Shown here piece after piece: positions 49,594 through 59,355 of a stretch of 64,000 nt of DNA (its first letter is position 1; each line of letters starts with the position of its first letter). The notes under the pieces are model-generated. The model made no database searches. It had not been told where the DNA came from and saw only the letters and a program-made list of their open reading frames with translations. Source of the DNA: Chelativorans intermedius (GTDB lineage Bacteria > Pseudomonadota > Alphaproteobacteria > Rhizobiales > Rhizobiaceae); NCBI RefSeq assembly GCF_025398255.1, contig NZ_JAODNW010000023.1, positions 1 through 64,000 on the forward strand, given 5' to 3'. The translations under genes and the position numbers were made by a program.

Positions 49594-50391
49594 ATGCGCA
49601 CGCTCATCCCGATCGACGACCCGGACGATCCGCGGATCGCCGCTTATCGCGACATCCGCGAGCGCGACCTCGTGGGCCGCCAGGGCCGCTTCGTGGCCGA
49701 GGGCAAGGTGGTGCTGAACGTGCTCTTCTCCGCCTCCCGCTTCGCCGCCGAATCGGTGCTGTTGCGCGACAACCGGGTGGCGGGGATGGAGGAGATCCTG
49801 CGCCGCGTGCCGGAGAAGGTGCCTGTCTATGTGGCGAGCGCGGCGGTGATGGACGCCATCGCCGGCTTTCCCATGCACCGCGGCGTGCTGGCGATCGGCC
49901 GCCGCGAATGCGAGGAGGATGCGCAGGCACTCCTTGCCCGCCTGCCGAAGCGGGCGCTGGTGGTGGCGCTGTCTGGCATCGCCAACCATGACAATATGGG
50001 CGCCATCTTCCGCAACGCCGCCGCCTTCGGCGCCGATGCGGTGGTCATGGATGCCGGCTCGTGCGATCCGCTCTACCGCAAGGCCATCCGCGTTTCCGTG
50101 GGGGCTGCACTCAAGGTGCCCTTTGCACGCGCCAGCACCGCCGAGGACATGGTGGAAGCCCTCCTCCGGGCCAGCTTCACGATCCTGGCGCTCAGCCCGC
50201 GCGGGGAGCGTGACATCGCGCAGGCCCGCCGCAGGGCGCGTACGGCGCTGCTTCTGGGCGCCGAGGGGCCGGGCCTGCCGGCTGCCCTGCTCGACCGCCT
50301 GCCATCGGTGCGAATTGCCATGCGCGAGGATTTCGACAGTCTGAACGTCGCCACAGCCTCTGCCATCGCGCTGCACAGGCTGTGGCGATAG
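49594..50391 (+). CDS. SpoU-type RNA 2'-O-methyltransferase
   Basis: The 265-residue SPOUT protein shows the SpoU motifs ALSGIANHDNMGAIFRNAAA, LLLGAEGPGLP and DSLNVATASAIALH. A short N-terminal substrate-binding extension precedes them. It is likely an rRNA or tRNA ribose methyltransferase (TrmH/TsnR group); the target base cannot be told. It begins five bases after the preceding stop. Confidence 0.9.
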   Translation: MRTLIPIDDPDDPRIAAYRDIRERDLVGRQGRFVAEGKVVLNVLFSASRFAAESVLLRDNRVAGMEEILRRVPEKVPVYVASAAVMDAIAGFPMHRGVLAIGRRECEEDAQALLARLPKRALVVALSGIANHDNMGAIFRNAAAFGADAVVMDAGSCDPLYRKAIRVSVGAALKVPFARASTAEDMVEALLRASFTILALSPRGERDIAQARRRARTALLLGAEGPGLPAALLDRLPSVRIAMREDFDSLNVATASAIALHRLWR

Positions 50392-50394
50392 CGG

Positions 50395-51600
50395 CTATTC
50401 GCCGGGCGATGTGGAGCCGGCGCGCAGGGCGCGCACGCGCTCGGCCAGGCTGGGCTGCCCGCCGGGCGCGCCCGTCCCTTCCTGCAGTGCGGAAAGCGCC
50501 CTGTCGATCGGCGAATCCGGCCCCTCCAGCGCGGCGGCCACGCTGACCACCTGCGCGGCCAGATCGGAGATCTGCTCGCGCAGCGCCTCGTCGCCGGCGC
50601 CGTCCTCCGCCCTGGCGATGGCGGAGCGCAGCCGCCTGTTCTCGCGCATCAGGGTGGAAAGCCGCGAGCGCAACCGCTCCAGCTCGCCCTTGCGGGCCGT
50701 CTGGCCGCCGGCGTCATCCGCACCCTGCTCGTCCAAAAGAGCGGCGATGCGCCGCGAAAGGTCCGTCACCTGCTCCTCCAGCCTTGCCTTTTCCTGCTCC
50801 ACCTCGGCGAGCCGGCGTTCCGGGTCCGGCCCCTCCTGCCCCGCCGCCTGCCTCAGGCGGGCGATCTCCTTTTCCCGCCGCTCCAGCCGCTCGTCGCGGG
50901 TCGATACCGCGGCGATCAGCTCCTCCACCTTGCGTTCCATCTCCTGGGCGCGGGCGCGCGCAACATTGAGCGCCTCCTCCGCTTCGGTCTTCTGAGAAAG
51001 GGCGGCGCGGCGCGCCCGTTCGGCCTCTCGAACCTGGCCGCGCAGGGCCGCAATGGTGTCGTTGAGTCGCTCGAGGTCGCCCTCGCGCGCCACCACCTCC
51101 ACCTGGAGGGTGCTGGCGGTAAGGCTTGCCTCCTCATAGAGGCGCGACAGCTCTTCCACCTGCCGCCCGCTCTCGGCCAGGCGGCGTTCGGTCTCGGCCA
51201 GCTTCGCGGTGAGCGTCGCGATCTCCGCCTCGCGCTCGGAAAGCCGGGCGGCGAGGTCGTCATGGCGGGCCTGAAGGGCGGCGAGCGCCTCCTCGCGCGC
51301 CGCACATGCCTCGCCAAGGCGGGCGATCTCCTCGCGCTGGCGGTTGATCTCCACCAGATCCTGCGCCGCCTTCTTCTTGATGGCTTCCGCCTTCATCTCC
51401 AACCGGCGTGTCGCCATGGCATGTTCGGCGCGCAGGGCATCCACCTGCGCCTCGATCTCCTGGCGGGTGAGCGGGGTGGTGGCCTCGATGCGCTGCCTAG
51501 CAAGCGCGCCGGCACGCCGCCACAGGGCGGGCGCGACCGCCAGCGCCAGCGCCGCAGCGACCAGGAAACCGAGAATGAACCAAAGAGCGGTCTCAATCAC
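50395..51600 (-). CDS. Membrane-anchored coiled-coil protein
   Basis: The 401-residue product has one N-terminal helix (ALWFILGFLVAAALALAVAP) and a long, charged coiled coil rich in Glu, Arg, Ala and Lys (about residues 40-330). The C-terminal part is less regular. I know no family name; such proteins are often envelope scaffold or division-linked in rhizobia. The start is uncertain: GTG 51600 puts the helix near the N-terminus, whereas the open frame reaches 51729. Confidence 0.72.
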   Translation of the reverse strand: MIETALWFILGFLVAAALALAVAPALWRRAGALARQRIEATTPLTRQEIEAQVDALRAEHAMATRRLEMKAEAIKKKAAQDLVEINRQREEIARLGEACAAREEALAALQARHDDLAARLSEREAEIATLTAKLAETERRLAESGRQVEELSRLYEEASLTASTLQVEVVAREGDLERLNDTIAALRGQVREAERARRAALSQKTEAEEALNVARARAQEMERKVEELIAAVSTRDERLERREKEIARLRQAAGQEGPDPERRLAEVEQEKARLEEQVTDLSRRIAALLDEQGADDAGGQTARKGELERLRSRLSTLMRENRRLRSAIARAEDGAGDEALREQISDLAAQVVSVAAALEGPDSPIDRALSALQEGTGAPGGQPSLAERVRALRAGSTSPGE

Positions 51601-51790
51601 GAGGCGTGTCCGTCGGCGCCGGAGCGGCGGGCGCGTCCCGAAGGCCGCGCGCCCCGCCCTGTCTCGTTTCCACACGCCACCTGCCCGAGAGCCCCGCGGG
51701 TCCGCGCACGCAGCGCAAGCACGGCGCATACTCTGCCACGGCGCACGACAGCAAGCCAGAGCGCCCCGGCGCGCCGGACATCGGAGCGCC

Positions 51791-52381
51791 TCAGAAGGGG
51801 TTCCAGGTGGGGCTGGGCGTAAGCTTCAGATAGCCCAGATTGACACCCAGGCGGGCTCCGACGCCGGTGCGGATGGGCACGATGAGGACCGGCCCGTTCT
51901 TGAGCACATTGAAGCCGAGCCCGGCCACGAGATAGGCCGAGCCTGCGACGCCGGCATAACGCCGGTAAAGGTCGTTCACCGTTTCGAGATTGTAGACGAG
52001 GACCATGACGCGCGATCCCTGGCCGCCGAAGTCCCAGCCGATGGAGGGACCCTGCCAGTAGACCGGGTGATCGCCCGCATTCTTGGTGTAGAGCATGCCC
52101 TCGCCATAGGTGAGGCCGCCGACGATGGCGCCGGAGCCCTCCTCGCCCAGCACATAGCCGTTGGGCAGTCCGTAGGAGGAGAAGATCTTCTCCACCAGCG
52201 TGGCCAGCCCGCCGGAGGTAGCACCGAAGAAGTCGCTCCCGGCCTCTATGATTTCGTCCATCGTGTAGCCGTTCTGCTGGGCTCGGGCGGCGGGAACGGG
52301 CATGAGAATCGCCGCACCCAGCATCGCCAGGGCCACAAGGGCAAGACCCGCCTTCGCGCGGCTGAAGAAACTCATCAGCAT
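51791..52381 (-). CDS. DUF1134 family exported protein
   Basis: The 196-residue protein has a signal peptide (LALVALAMLGAAILMPVPAA, ending ARAQQ) and the DUF1134 body (YTMDEIIEAGSDFFGATSGG; VYWQGPSIGWDFGGQGSRVM). It is probably periplasmic. The start at 52381 (MLMSFF) has GGAGAG upstream and is preferred to the ATGs at 52396 and 52426. Function unknown. Confidence 0.87.
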   Translation of the reverse strand: MLMSFFSRAKAGLALVALAMLGAAILMPVPAARAQQNGYTMDEIIEAGSDFFGATSGGLATLVEKIFSSYGLPNGYVLGEEGSGAIVGGLTYGEGMLYTKNAGDHPVYWQGPSIGWDFGGQGSRVMVLVYNLETVNDLYRRYAGVAGSAYLVAGLGFNVLKNGPVLIVPIRTGVGARLGVNLGYLKLTPSPTWNPF

Positions 52382-52678
52382 CGGTCGTCTCTCCATTGTC
52401 GGGCGGCGCATGGCAGCCGCCGTCATTCGTTAGAAAGGGAGGGTAATCCGTAATCCTTTTTCAACCATTAAACGGGCGGCAAGATGGCACTTTCGCGGCC
52501 CGGTGGCGGGCGAGCCGCCAGGCAGGGCCGCTTCGGCGCGAATGTGGCCCTCCTTTGTTGCCGGGCGGCCCGCGATGTGTAACCACAATGCCACCTGCCG
52601 AGAGGGCGATTCGCGGCGGCACCGGCGGCGCCGCGCAGTGCTGAAACGGGGATTGTTGACAGGGGACGGTTCGAGACA

Positions 52679-53308
52679 ATGAACGAGATTCTTTCGCTGA
52701 GCGCGCCCGATCTGGCTGCCCTTCTGTGCAGCCGCGTCTGCCACGACATCATCTCGCCCGTCGGGGCCATCAGCAACGGGCTGGAGCTTCTCGACGAGGG
52801 CGGCGCGGAAGAGGACGCGATGGCGCTCATCCGCGCCAGCGCCAGAAACGCCTCGGCGCGGCTGCAGTTCGCCCGCATCGCCTTCGGCGCGGCCGGTTCC
52901 GCCGGCATGCAGATCGACACCGGCGATGCCCACTCGGTGGCCATGGCCTTCATCCAGAACGAGAAGCCGGAGCTCGAATGGATCGGCGGGCGGGCGCTCT
53001 TGCCCAAGAACAAGGTGAAGCTGCTGTTGAACCTGCTTCTGGTCGCCAATGCCGCCATACCGCGCGGCGGCAAGCTGACGGTGCGCCTGGACGCGCTCGA
53101 AACGGCACCGAAATTCACCATCACCGCCCGTGGCCCGATGATGCGGGTGCCGCCAAAGTTCCTGGAGCTGCATTCCGGGCGTACCGCCGACGAGCCCATC
53201 GACGCGCACAGCGTGCAGTTCTACTATACGCTGCTTCTGGCGCGCGAAACCGGGATGAGCATTTCCATCCATGCCTCCGCCGAGGAGATCGTGCTGAGCG
53301 CGGCCTGA
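52679..53308 (+). CDS. chpT: Histidine phosphotransferase ChpT
   Basis: ChpT passes phosphate from the CckA kinase to CtrA and CpdR in alphaproteobacterial cell-cycle control. The 209-residue dimeric-kinase-like protein has the phospho-His in SRVCHDIISPVGAISNGLEL (H22) and a degenerate ATPase-like domain (LELHSGRTADEPIDAHSVQF). It lacks ATP-binding motifs, as in known ChpT. It lies on the opposite strand to and close to ctrA. The gap before it (52382-52678) shows no gene. Confidence 0.9.
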   Translation: MNEILSLSAPDLAALLCSRVCHDIISPVGAISNGLELLDEGGAEEDAMALIRASARNASARLQFARIAFGAAGSAGMQIDTGDAHSVAMAFIQNEKPELEWIGGRALLPKNKVKLLLNLLLVANAAIPRGGKLTVRLDALETAPKFTITARGPMMRVPPKFLELHSGRTADEPIDAHSVQFYYTLLLARETGMSISIHASAEEIVLSAA

Positions 53309-53329
53309 GACGGCAGCCGGCGCCGTTGC

Positions 53330-53344
53330 TTAAGAAGGAATTTA
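53330..53344 (+). promoter_or_regulatory. CtrA-box-like site upstream of the receiver gene
   Basis: TTAA (53330-53333), seven bases, then TTTA (53341-53344) is one base off the TTAA-N7-TTAA CtrA consensus. It lies about 75 bases before the receiver ATG at 53420. Confidence 0.45.
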
Positions 53345-53419
53345 CCACTCCCGTTTGCAGCGGCTTTACCGCTGCTGCTTACCATGCGCACCAGGTCTTG
53401 GTTAAAGGGGAGCGGAAGC

Positions 53420-53788
53420 ATGAAGCGCTGCTTGATCGTCGATGACTCCAGTGTCATCCGCAAGGTGGCAAAGCGCATTCTCGCTGGCCCCGAGATGCTG
53501 GTGGGCGAAGCGGCCACCGCTCACGAGGCCATCGAGATATGCCGGCACGAGATGCCGGAGATCGTGGTCGTCGACAGCCTGCTGCCAGACATGGACTCGG
53601 CCGATCTCATCCGTCGGCTTGCCCTCATCGCACCCGAGGCGCGGCCGCACATCGTGCTGTGCCTGTGCCAGTTCGACGTCGGCCGCATCATGCGCGCCAA
53701 GCGCGCCGGCGCCAAGGGCTATATCCTGAAGCCCTTTACCCGCGACCAGCTTCTCGAAAGCTTCCGCGATTTCGACCTGGCGGCCTGA
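53420..53788 (+). CDS. Single-domain response regulator
   Basis: The 122-residue receiver has the acidic pair D8-D9, phospho-acceptor D52 (VVVDSLLPDMD) and the Lys of GYILKPF. The usual Thr/Ser switch residue on the fourth strand is not seen; the stretch reads VLCLCQFD. It has no output domain. It lies between chpT and ctrA, convergent with ctrA. The start at 53420 follows GGGGAG. It is not obviously CpdR or DivK. Confidence 0.85.
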   Translation: MKRCLIVDDSSVIRKVAKRILAGPEMLVGEAATAHEAIEICRHEMPEIVVVDSLLPDMDSADLIRRLALIAPEARPHIVLCLCQFDVGRIMRAKRAGAKGYILKPFTRDQLLESFRDFDLAA

Positions 53789-53836
53789 GGACGGCCCGCA
53801 TTCCGCCCTTTCGCACCATCACCGGCCCCAACAAAA

Positions 53837-53860
53837 AACCCGGCTCCTCGAAGCCGGGTT
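53837..53860. terminator. Terminator between receiver gene and ctrA
   Basis: A 9-bp stem (53837-53845 with 53852-53860) and a six-base loop lie between the convergent genes. On the minus strand it is followed by a run of six T, a classic intrinsic terminator for ctrA. Confidence 0.8.
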
Positions 53861-53888
53861 GTGGCAGAAGCGGGGAAAAGCCTCAGGC

Positions 53889-54584
<696 letters not shown>

Positions 54585-54651
54585 TTCCTGTCCCCTTTCC
54601 GCCGCCGAGCCGCATCGGGCAGGCATCCGGGCACCGCAGCAGCGATGGCCT

Positions 54652-54759
54652 GAATCGGAGGCTGCCAGTTAATGGTTAACAAAACCTGATTCGGCATGGC
54701 AAGCGCTAAGATCACCTTTCAGCTTTTTCGGGCACTTGTTTGAATCCAAACGCAGAATC
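54652..54759. promoter_or_regulatory. Four GANTC (CcrM-type) sites upstream of ctrA
   Basis: GAATC 54652-54656, GATTC 54688-54692, GAATC 54742-54746 and GAATC 54755-54759 lie in 108 bases. CcrM methylates GANTC and methylation state tunes ctrA transcription in Caulobacter; this cluster suggests the same input here. Confidence 0.6.
54669..54679 (-). promoter_or_regulatory. CtrA half-site pair upstream of ctrA
   Basis: TTAA at 54669-54672 and 54676-54679; on the minus strand this reads GTTAACCATTAAC, containing the TTAACCAT half-site. It is about 90 bases upstream of the ctrA start, suitable for autoregulation. Confidence 0.5.
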
Positions 54760-55002
54760 GTTTTCGTAGCTTGCATCCTCAAAAACCGGGTCGCCTCCTG
54801 CCCGGAAGCAGGCCGCGATGAACCCCATCCGTCCGGCGTCTTTACCGTGCCTTAAGTTCCTGGCCCATATGATTAACAACGCCCGTAAACGAATGGTTAC
54901 CGCGGGGGGCGCTATTTAGGATTTTGTTTTCCAATGCCGGGGCAAACCGCCGTGCCGGCAAAGGAGCGGGGGTATGGGGCCGCGTTCTCTGGGAGTACGA
55001 AT

Positions 55003-55374
55003 ATGAAGTCACGAGCAAACCTTGTCCGTCTCAAACAGTTTCAGGTGAACGAGAAGCGCCGCCGCATCGCCCAGCTCGACGCCATGATCGCCGAGTTCGA
55101 CCGCATGGCCGACGAGCTGGATGCCCAGGTCGCCGCCGAGGAGGCGAAGGCGGGCATTACCGACCAGAACCATTTTGCGTACCCCACCTTCGCAAAGGCG
55201 GCGCGGCTGCGTCGCGACAACCTGCGCACCTCGCGCGCCGAGCTTGCCCAGCAGAAGGAGCAGGCCGCGGAGGAGCTGGCCGAGGCCGAGGCCGAGCTCA
55301 GAAAGGCCGAGGCCCTGGAATCGCGCGACGGCAGAACGCGCGGCAGTGACGACATGCGCGCCATGACCGGCTGA
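55003..55374 (+). CDS. FliJ-like flagellar export coiled-coil protein
   Basis: The 123-residue protein is almost wholly helical coiled coil (LVRLKQFQVNEKRRRIAQLD; LRRDNLRTSRAELAQQKEQA), like FliJ, the stalk of the flagellar export ATPase. I recall fliJ-like genes beside ctrA in related genomes. No fliI gene is present in this window. The start at 55003 follows GGGAG. The name is tentative because coiled coils are easily confused. Confidence 0.65.
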   Translation: MKSRANLVRLKQFQVNEKRRRIAQLDAMIAEFDRMADELDAQVAAEEAKAGITDQNHFAYPTFAKAARLRRDNLRTSRAELAQQKEQAAEELAEAEAELRKAEALESRDGRTRGSDDMRAMTG

Positions 55375-55532
55375 ACGGCGCCACGGCGCGCCCGCGGCAG
55401 ACGCTTCCGCTGCACCCGTGCAGCAGACATTCCACCAGAACTTTTTCCCGTGCGAGGCCGCCCGAAAGCGGGCCTTGGCATGCCTGAAACGCCGCCCGCC
55501 GAAGAGCGGGGCGCACCGTTCGGCACGCCGCG

Positions 55533-56165
55533 TCAGCGCCGCGTATCGAGCGCCATCCTGACCGCGAGGCCCGCCAGGACGGTGCCCATCAGCCAGCGCT
55601 GCAGCAGCAGCCACAGCGGATGGCGCGCCAGAAAGCGCGAAACCCCGCCCGCCGCAAGCGCGATTGCGGCATTCACCGTCACGCTGACGGCGATCTGGGT
55701 GAAGCCGAGCGCCAGCGACTGGGCAAGCACGCTGCCGCGCGAGGGATCGACGAACTGCGGCAAGAGCGACAGGTACACCATCGCGATCTTCGGATTGAGG
55801 AGATTTGTGAGCAGCCCCATGAGGAACAGCTTGCGCGGCCCGTCGCGCGGCAGCGCCCTCACCTCGAAGGGCGAGCGGCCGCCGGGCCGCACCGCCTGCC
55901 AGGCAAGCCACAGCAGATAGGCCGCGCCGGCCAGCCGTAGCGCGTCATAGGCGTAGGGCACGGCGAGGAGAAGCGCAGTGATGCCGAAGGCCGCCGCCAG
56001 CATGTAGACGACAAAGCCGAGCGCCACGCCGCCGAGCGAGACGAGCCCCGCCCGCGGCCCCTGGGTGATGGAACGCGAGATGAGATAGATCATGTTCGGG
56101 CCCGGCGTCAGCACCATGCCGAGCGCGACGAGGGCGAAGGCAAGCAGGCTTAAGGGATCAGGCAT
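55533..56165 (-). CDS. LysE/RhtB-family amino acid exporter
   Basis: The 210-residue protein has six hydrophobic helices and the family start ALGMVLTPGPNMIYLISRSI and FLMGLLTNLLNPKIAMVYL. LysE/RhtB proteins export amino acids or homoserine lactones. The substrate cannot be read. It is convergent with the FliJ-like gene. Confidence 0.88.
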   Translation of the reverse strand: MPDPLSLLAFALVALGMVLTPGPNMIYLISRSITQGPRAGLVSLGGVALGFVVYMLAAAFGITALLLAVPYAYDALRLAGAAYLLWLAWQAVRPGGRSPFEVRALPRDGPRKLFLMGLLTNLLNPKIAMVYLSLLPQFVDPSRGSVLAQSLALGFTQIAVSVTVNAAIALAAGGVSRFLARHPLWLLLQRWLMGTVLAGLAVRMALDTRR

Positions 56166-56300
56166 GGCTTCGCCTCCGGCGGCGCATGGACGATGCGGTC
56201 TCGCGACCGATAAGGCCGCGCAATCAAAGACGCCGGAGGGGATGTCAGCAAGGAAAAACGGTTGGGCCAGCCGGAACGCGAAACGGCGGCCCGGCGTCCG

Positions 56301-56576
56301 TCAGTGCCTGTATTGCTGGAGGCGGGTGGTGCGCAGACCCTGAAGGCCGTGCTGGTCGATGGACGCCTGCCAGGACAGGAACTCCTCCACCGTCAGCCGA
56401 TAGCGCTGGCACGCTTCCTCGAGGCTGAGAAGCCCGCCGCGCACGGCGGCCACGACCTCCGCCTTGCGGCGAATGACCCAACGGCGCGTGTTTGACGGCG
56501 GCAGGTCGGCGATCGTCAACGGACTGCCATCGGGCCCAATCACATATTTCACGCGCGGTCGCACCAGATCGGTCAT
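56301..56576 (-). CDS. sciP: CtrA antagonist SciP (DUF1153)
   Basis: SciP binds CtrA at promoters and blocks transcription activation in Caulobacter. The 91-residue product matches the DUF1153 family I know as SciP: VKYVIGPDGSPLTIADLPPS, TRRWVIRRKAEVVAAVRGGL and a helix-turn-helix SLEEACQRYRLTVEEFLSWQ. Length is normal. Upstream (56577-56805) are a CtrA-like box and GANTC sites. It lies about 1.7 kb from ctrA. Confidence 0.9.
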   Translation of the reverse strand: MTDLVRPRVKYVIGPDGSPLTIADLPPSNTRRWVIRRKAEVVAAVRGGLLSLEEACQRYRLTVEEFLSWQASIDQHGLQGLRTTRLQQYRH

Positions 56577-56630
56577 CGTACTCTCTACACTGAACCAAGA
56601 CCCAATCGCGGCGACGATAGCCCCGCCGCT

Positions 56631-56645
56631 TTAAGAATTGCCTAA
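56631..56645 (-). promoter_or_regulatory. CtrA-box-like site upstream of sciP
   Basis: TTAA (56631-56634), seven bases, CTAA (56642-56645): one base off TTAA-N7-TTAA. It lies about 60 bases before the sciP start, as expected if CtrA activates its own antagonist. Confidence 0.5.
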
Positions 56646-56674
56646 ACGCGTGGTAAGGGTAGCGTAACACAAGT

Positions 56675-56710
56675 GAATCCGGCGTTAGGGATTCGTTTGG
56701 AATTTGAATC
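56675..56710. promoter_or_regulatory. Three GANTC sites upstream of sciP
   Basis: GAATC 56675-56679, GATTC 56690-56694 and GAATC 56706-56710 fall in 36 bases between sciP and mnmA. By eye this is far denser than in the surrounding coding DNA. Confidence 0.5.
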
Positions 56711-56805
56711 GAATGCCGCAGGATCGTCCTGCGGCGCAGCGCCGTCTTGACCCGGCGCCGGCGCATTGCCATTTAGCACGGCAACCAGGAGCGGATATCA
56801 GAGCC

Positions 56806-57981
56806 ATGAACAGCCTCGACCTGCCGCGAGCCCCCGAGGAGACGCGTGTCATCGTCGCCATGTCGGGGGGCGTCGATTCCTCCGTCGTGGCCGGCCTCCT
56901 GGCCCGCCAGGGCTATGAGGTGGTGGGAGTGACGCTGCAGCTCTATGACCACGGCGCGGCGGTGCACCGGCCCGGCTCCTGCTGCGCCGGCCAGGACATC
57001 GACGATGCGCGCCGCGTTGCCGAGCAGCTCGGCATCGCGCACTACGTGCTCGATTACGAGGAGCGCTTCCGCGAGGCGGTGATCGACCCCTTCGCCGAGA
57101 GTTACCTGTCCGGCGAGACGCCGATCCCCTGCGTTTCCTGCAATCAGACGGTGAAGTTCTCGGACCTTCTGGAGACGGCGCGCGAGCTCGGCGCCGACGC
57201 GCTGGCCACCGGCCACTACATCCGATCGAGGCCCAACGGCGCGCACCGGGCGCTCTACCGGCCGGTGGATGCCGAGCGCGACCAGAGCTACTTCCTCTTC
57301 GCCACCACGCAGGAGCAGATCGACTATCTGCGCTTTCCGTTGGGGGGCATGTCGAAGCCGCAGGTGCGGCAGATCGCCGAGGAGATGGGCCTTTCGGTGG
57401 CCGCCAAGCAGGACAGCCAGGACATCTGCTTCGTGCCGCAGGGCAGATATTCCGACATCATCGCCAAGCTGAAGCCGGAGGCGGCAACGCCGGGCGATAT
57501 CGTGCACATGGACGGGCGCGTGCTCGGGCGCCATGAGGGCATTCTCCACTACACGATCGGCCAGCGCCGCGGCATCGGCATCGCCACCGGCGAGCCGCTC
57601 TATGTGGTGCATCTCGACGCCGAGCGGGCGCGCGTGGTGGTGGGGCCCCGGGAGGCGCTCAAAACGCACCGCATCGTGCTGCGCGAGGTCAACTGGCTGG
57701 GGGACGGGCCGCTGGAGGCGGTTCCCGAGGCGGGCATGGAGCTTTATGCCAAGGTGCGCTCCACCCGCCCGCCGGCGCCAGCCACGCTGTATCACCGCGC
57801 AGGCGTCACGACGGTGGAACTACAAGAGGGCGAGGCCGGCGTGGCGCCCGGCCAGGCCTGCGTGCTCTATTCCGACGATGGGCCGGACGCGCGCGTCTTC
57901 GGCGGCGGCTTCATCGCACGCTCGCAGCGCCATGCAGAGGCGGAGGCGCAGCTTGCCAGGCTGGAGAAGCTGACGGCCTGA
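56806..57981 (+). CDS. mnmA: tRNA 2-thiouridylase MnmA
   Basis: MnmA makes 2-thiouridine at position 34 of Glu, Gln and Lys tRNAs. The 391-residue product has the PP-loop [15 protein letters not shown], the catalytic-Cys region [14 protein letters not shown], and [10 protein letters not shown] with the second Cys. The C-terminal central and beta-barrel domains are complete. The start at 56806 ([10 protein letters not shown]) is by protein alignment; the ribosome site is distant. Confidence 0.93.
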   Translation: MNSLDLPRAPEETRVIVAMSGGVDSSVVAGLLARQGYEVVGVTLQLYDHGAAVHRPGSCCAGQDIDDARRVAEQLGIAHYVLDYEERFREAVIDPFAESYLSGETPIPCVSCNQTVKFSDLLETARELGADALATGHYIRSRPNGAHRALYRPVDAERDQSYFLFATTQEQIDYLRFPLGGMSKPQVRQIAEEMGLSVAAKQDSQDICFVPQGRYSDIIAKLKPEAATPGDIVHMDGRVLGRHEGILHYTIGQRRGIGIATGEPLYVVHLDAERARVVVGPREALKTHRIVLREVNWLGDGPLEAVPEAGMELYAKVRSTRPPAPATLYHRAGVTTVELQEGEAGVAPGQACVLYSDDGPDARVFGGGFIARSQRHAEAEAQLARLEKLTA

Positions 57982-57987
57982 GGCCGT
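57973..57987. terminator. Hairpin across mnmA stop codon
   Basis: ACGGCC (57973-57978) and GGCCGT (57982-57987) pair around the TGA stop of mnmA, one base short of the convergent oxidoreductase stop at 57989. No T run follows. Confidence 0.4.
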
Positions 57988-57988
57988 C

Positions 57989-58942
57989 TCAATCGTGGGT
58001 GACGGTGCCGGCGGTGAGGATGCGCAGCACCTCGATCGCCTCCTCTCCGGTGGTGCGCGGCTCCGCGCGCGTCTCGATGCAGCCGATGAAGTGCTCCAGC
58101 TCGCGCGTCAGGGGCATGCCTTCCTCCACCGGCACATAGGTCGGCTCGTTGGCGGTGAAGGCCCATTGGCCGCTGTCCTGCCAAACGGCATGCCGATAGA
58201 CGGCGAGCTTGCGGCCCCAGGGCTCCACATCGTCGAAGACGGCCATCGCCTTGGTGCCCACCACGGTCAGCCGGCGCTCTCGATAGGGGTTGAGGCGCGA
58301 GGCGAAGAGGTGGCTTCGCAGCCCGTTGGCGAAATGCATGTGCAGATGGGCGAAATCGCTCAGATGATCGAGCAGCGCCGCCCCCTCGCCGCGCACCTCG
58401 ATGGGCGGTGCGCCGGTGATCGCCAGGATCATCGACAGGTCGTGCGGCGCCAGATCCCACAGCGCGTCGTTCTCGGTGTGGAACTTGCCGAGCCCCAGGC
58501 GGTGGGAATGGATGTAGCGCACCTCGCCGAGCTCGCCGGCGTCGATCAGGCTCTTCAGCGTCTCGAAGGCGGGGTGAAAGCGCAGCACGTGGCCGACCAT
58601 ATAGATGCGCCCGGCCTCGCGGCCTGCCCTCACCGCCCGCTCGGCATCCTCGACATTGAGCGCCACCGGCTTCTCGACCAGCACATCCTTCCCCGCCTCG
58701 ACGGCGCGGATGGCATATTCGGCGTGGAACTGGGGCGGCAGCGCCATCACCACAGCATCGACCTGCGGATCGTCGAACAGCGCGTCGGGTGCGACGGCGC
58801 GGCAGTCGTGCTCGCTGGCAAACCCCTCGGCGCGCGCGAGATTGGCATCGGAGACCGCGCTCAGCGCGCCGAGCGACTTAAGCGTGCGGATGTGGTTCGA
58901 TCCCCAATACCCGCACCCAAGAACTGCGATTCGCGGCTTCAT
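57989..58942 (-). CDS. Gfo/Idh/MocA-family oxidoreductase
   Basis: The 317-residue protein has the N-terminal Rossmann loop AVLGCGYWGSNHIRTLKSLG, the EKP motif (VLVEKPVALN) and the HDLSMI region (LWDLAPHDLSMILAITGAPP). It is probably an NAD(P)-dependent sugar or inositol dehydrogenase; the substrate is unknown. Start at 58942 (MKPRIAVLGCG). Confidence 0.88.
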   Translation of the reverse strand: MKPRIAVLGCGYWGSNHIRTLKSLGALSAVSDANLARAEGFASEHDCRAVAPDALFDDPQVDAVVMALPPQFHAEYAIRAVEAGKDVLVEKPVALNVEDAERAVRAGREAGRIYMVGHVLRFHPAFETLKSLIDAGELGEVRYIHSHRLGLGKFHTENDALWDLAPHDLSMILAITGAPPIEVRGEGAALLDHLSDFAHLHMHFANGLRSHLFASRLNPYRERRLTVVGTKAMAVFDDVEPWGRKLAVYRHAVWQDSGQWAFTANEPTYVPVEEGMPLTRELEHFIGCIETRAEPRTTGEEAIEVLRILTAGTVTHD

Positions 58943-59153
58943 ATGATCGTCACAAGATTTGGCTTGCCGACACATATCGGCGCCAGCGCCGCAACTCAAG
59001 CCCGCCGAGCCGTCCACGACGAAGAGCCGCACCGCGGCGCCGAAAGGGCAAAGGACGCGACAGCCCGCTTGACACCGCCCGGCGCGCGACCTTATATCCG
59101 CCCGTCCTCAAGGCGCAGCCCGGCCACCGCCGGCAAGCCGCAGCGCCGCCCAA

Positions 59154-59230
59154 GGCGGAGTAGCTCAGTTGGTTAGAGCAGCGGAATCATAATCCGCGTG
59201 TCGGGGGTTCGAGTCCCTCCTCCGCTACCA
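59154..59230 (+). tRNA. tRNA-Met, anticodon CAT
   Basis: The 77-base gene ends in an encoded CCA (59228-59230). The acceptor arm GGCGGAG pairs with CTCCGCT (one G-U), the anticodon stem GCGGA/TCCGC carries loop ATCATAA with CAT, and the T-loop is TTCGAGT. The sequence is close to the elongator-Met tRNA I know from rhizobia rather than the initiator. A lysidine-type Ile tRNA also has CAT, so Ile2 is not fully excluded. Confidence 0.93.
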
Positions 59231-59251
59231 AAATTTCATGGTCCGTTCCGG

Positions 59252-59291
59252 AGACATGGGTAACAGATTGTACCTAAGACATGGGTGACAA
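59252..59291. repeat. Near-identical 13-base direct repeat after tRNA-Met
   Basis: GACATGGGTAACA (about 59252-59264) recurs as GACATGGGTGACA (about 59279-59291). I recall such GACATGGGT repeats near transposase genes of some alphaproteobacteria, so this may be an insertion-sequence end. No transposase frame is present. Confidence 0.45.
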
Positions 59292-59355
59292 CCTGGTGCC
59301 GAACGGGTCGTCGATGGTCCGGGGAATTTTTCGCTCCTGACCGACAGGCACCGGC

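Larger units (their letters stand above)
54585..55002. other. Intergenic control region between ctrA and the FliJ-like gene
   Basis: This 418-base AT-richer gap holds both promoters. It includes four GANTC methylation sites at the edge nearest ctrA (the first within its 5' leader), TTAA motifs at 54669-54679 and 54873-54876, and a TTAAC near 54873. No gene is seen. Confidence 0.65.
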
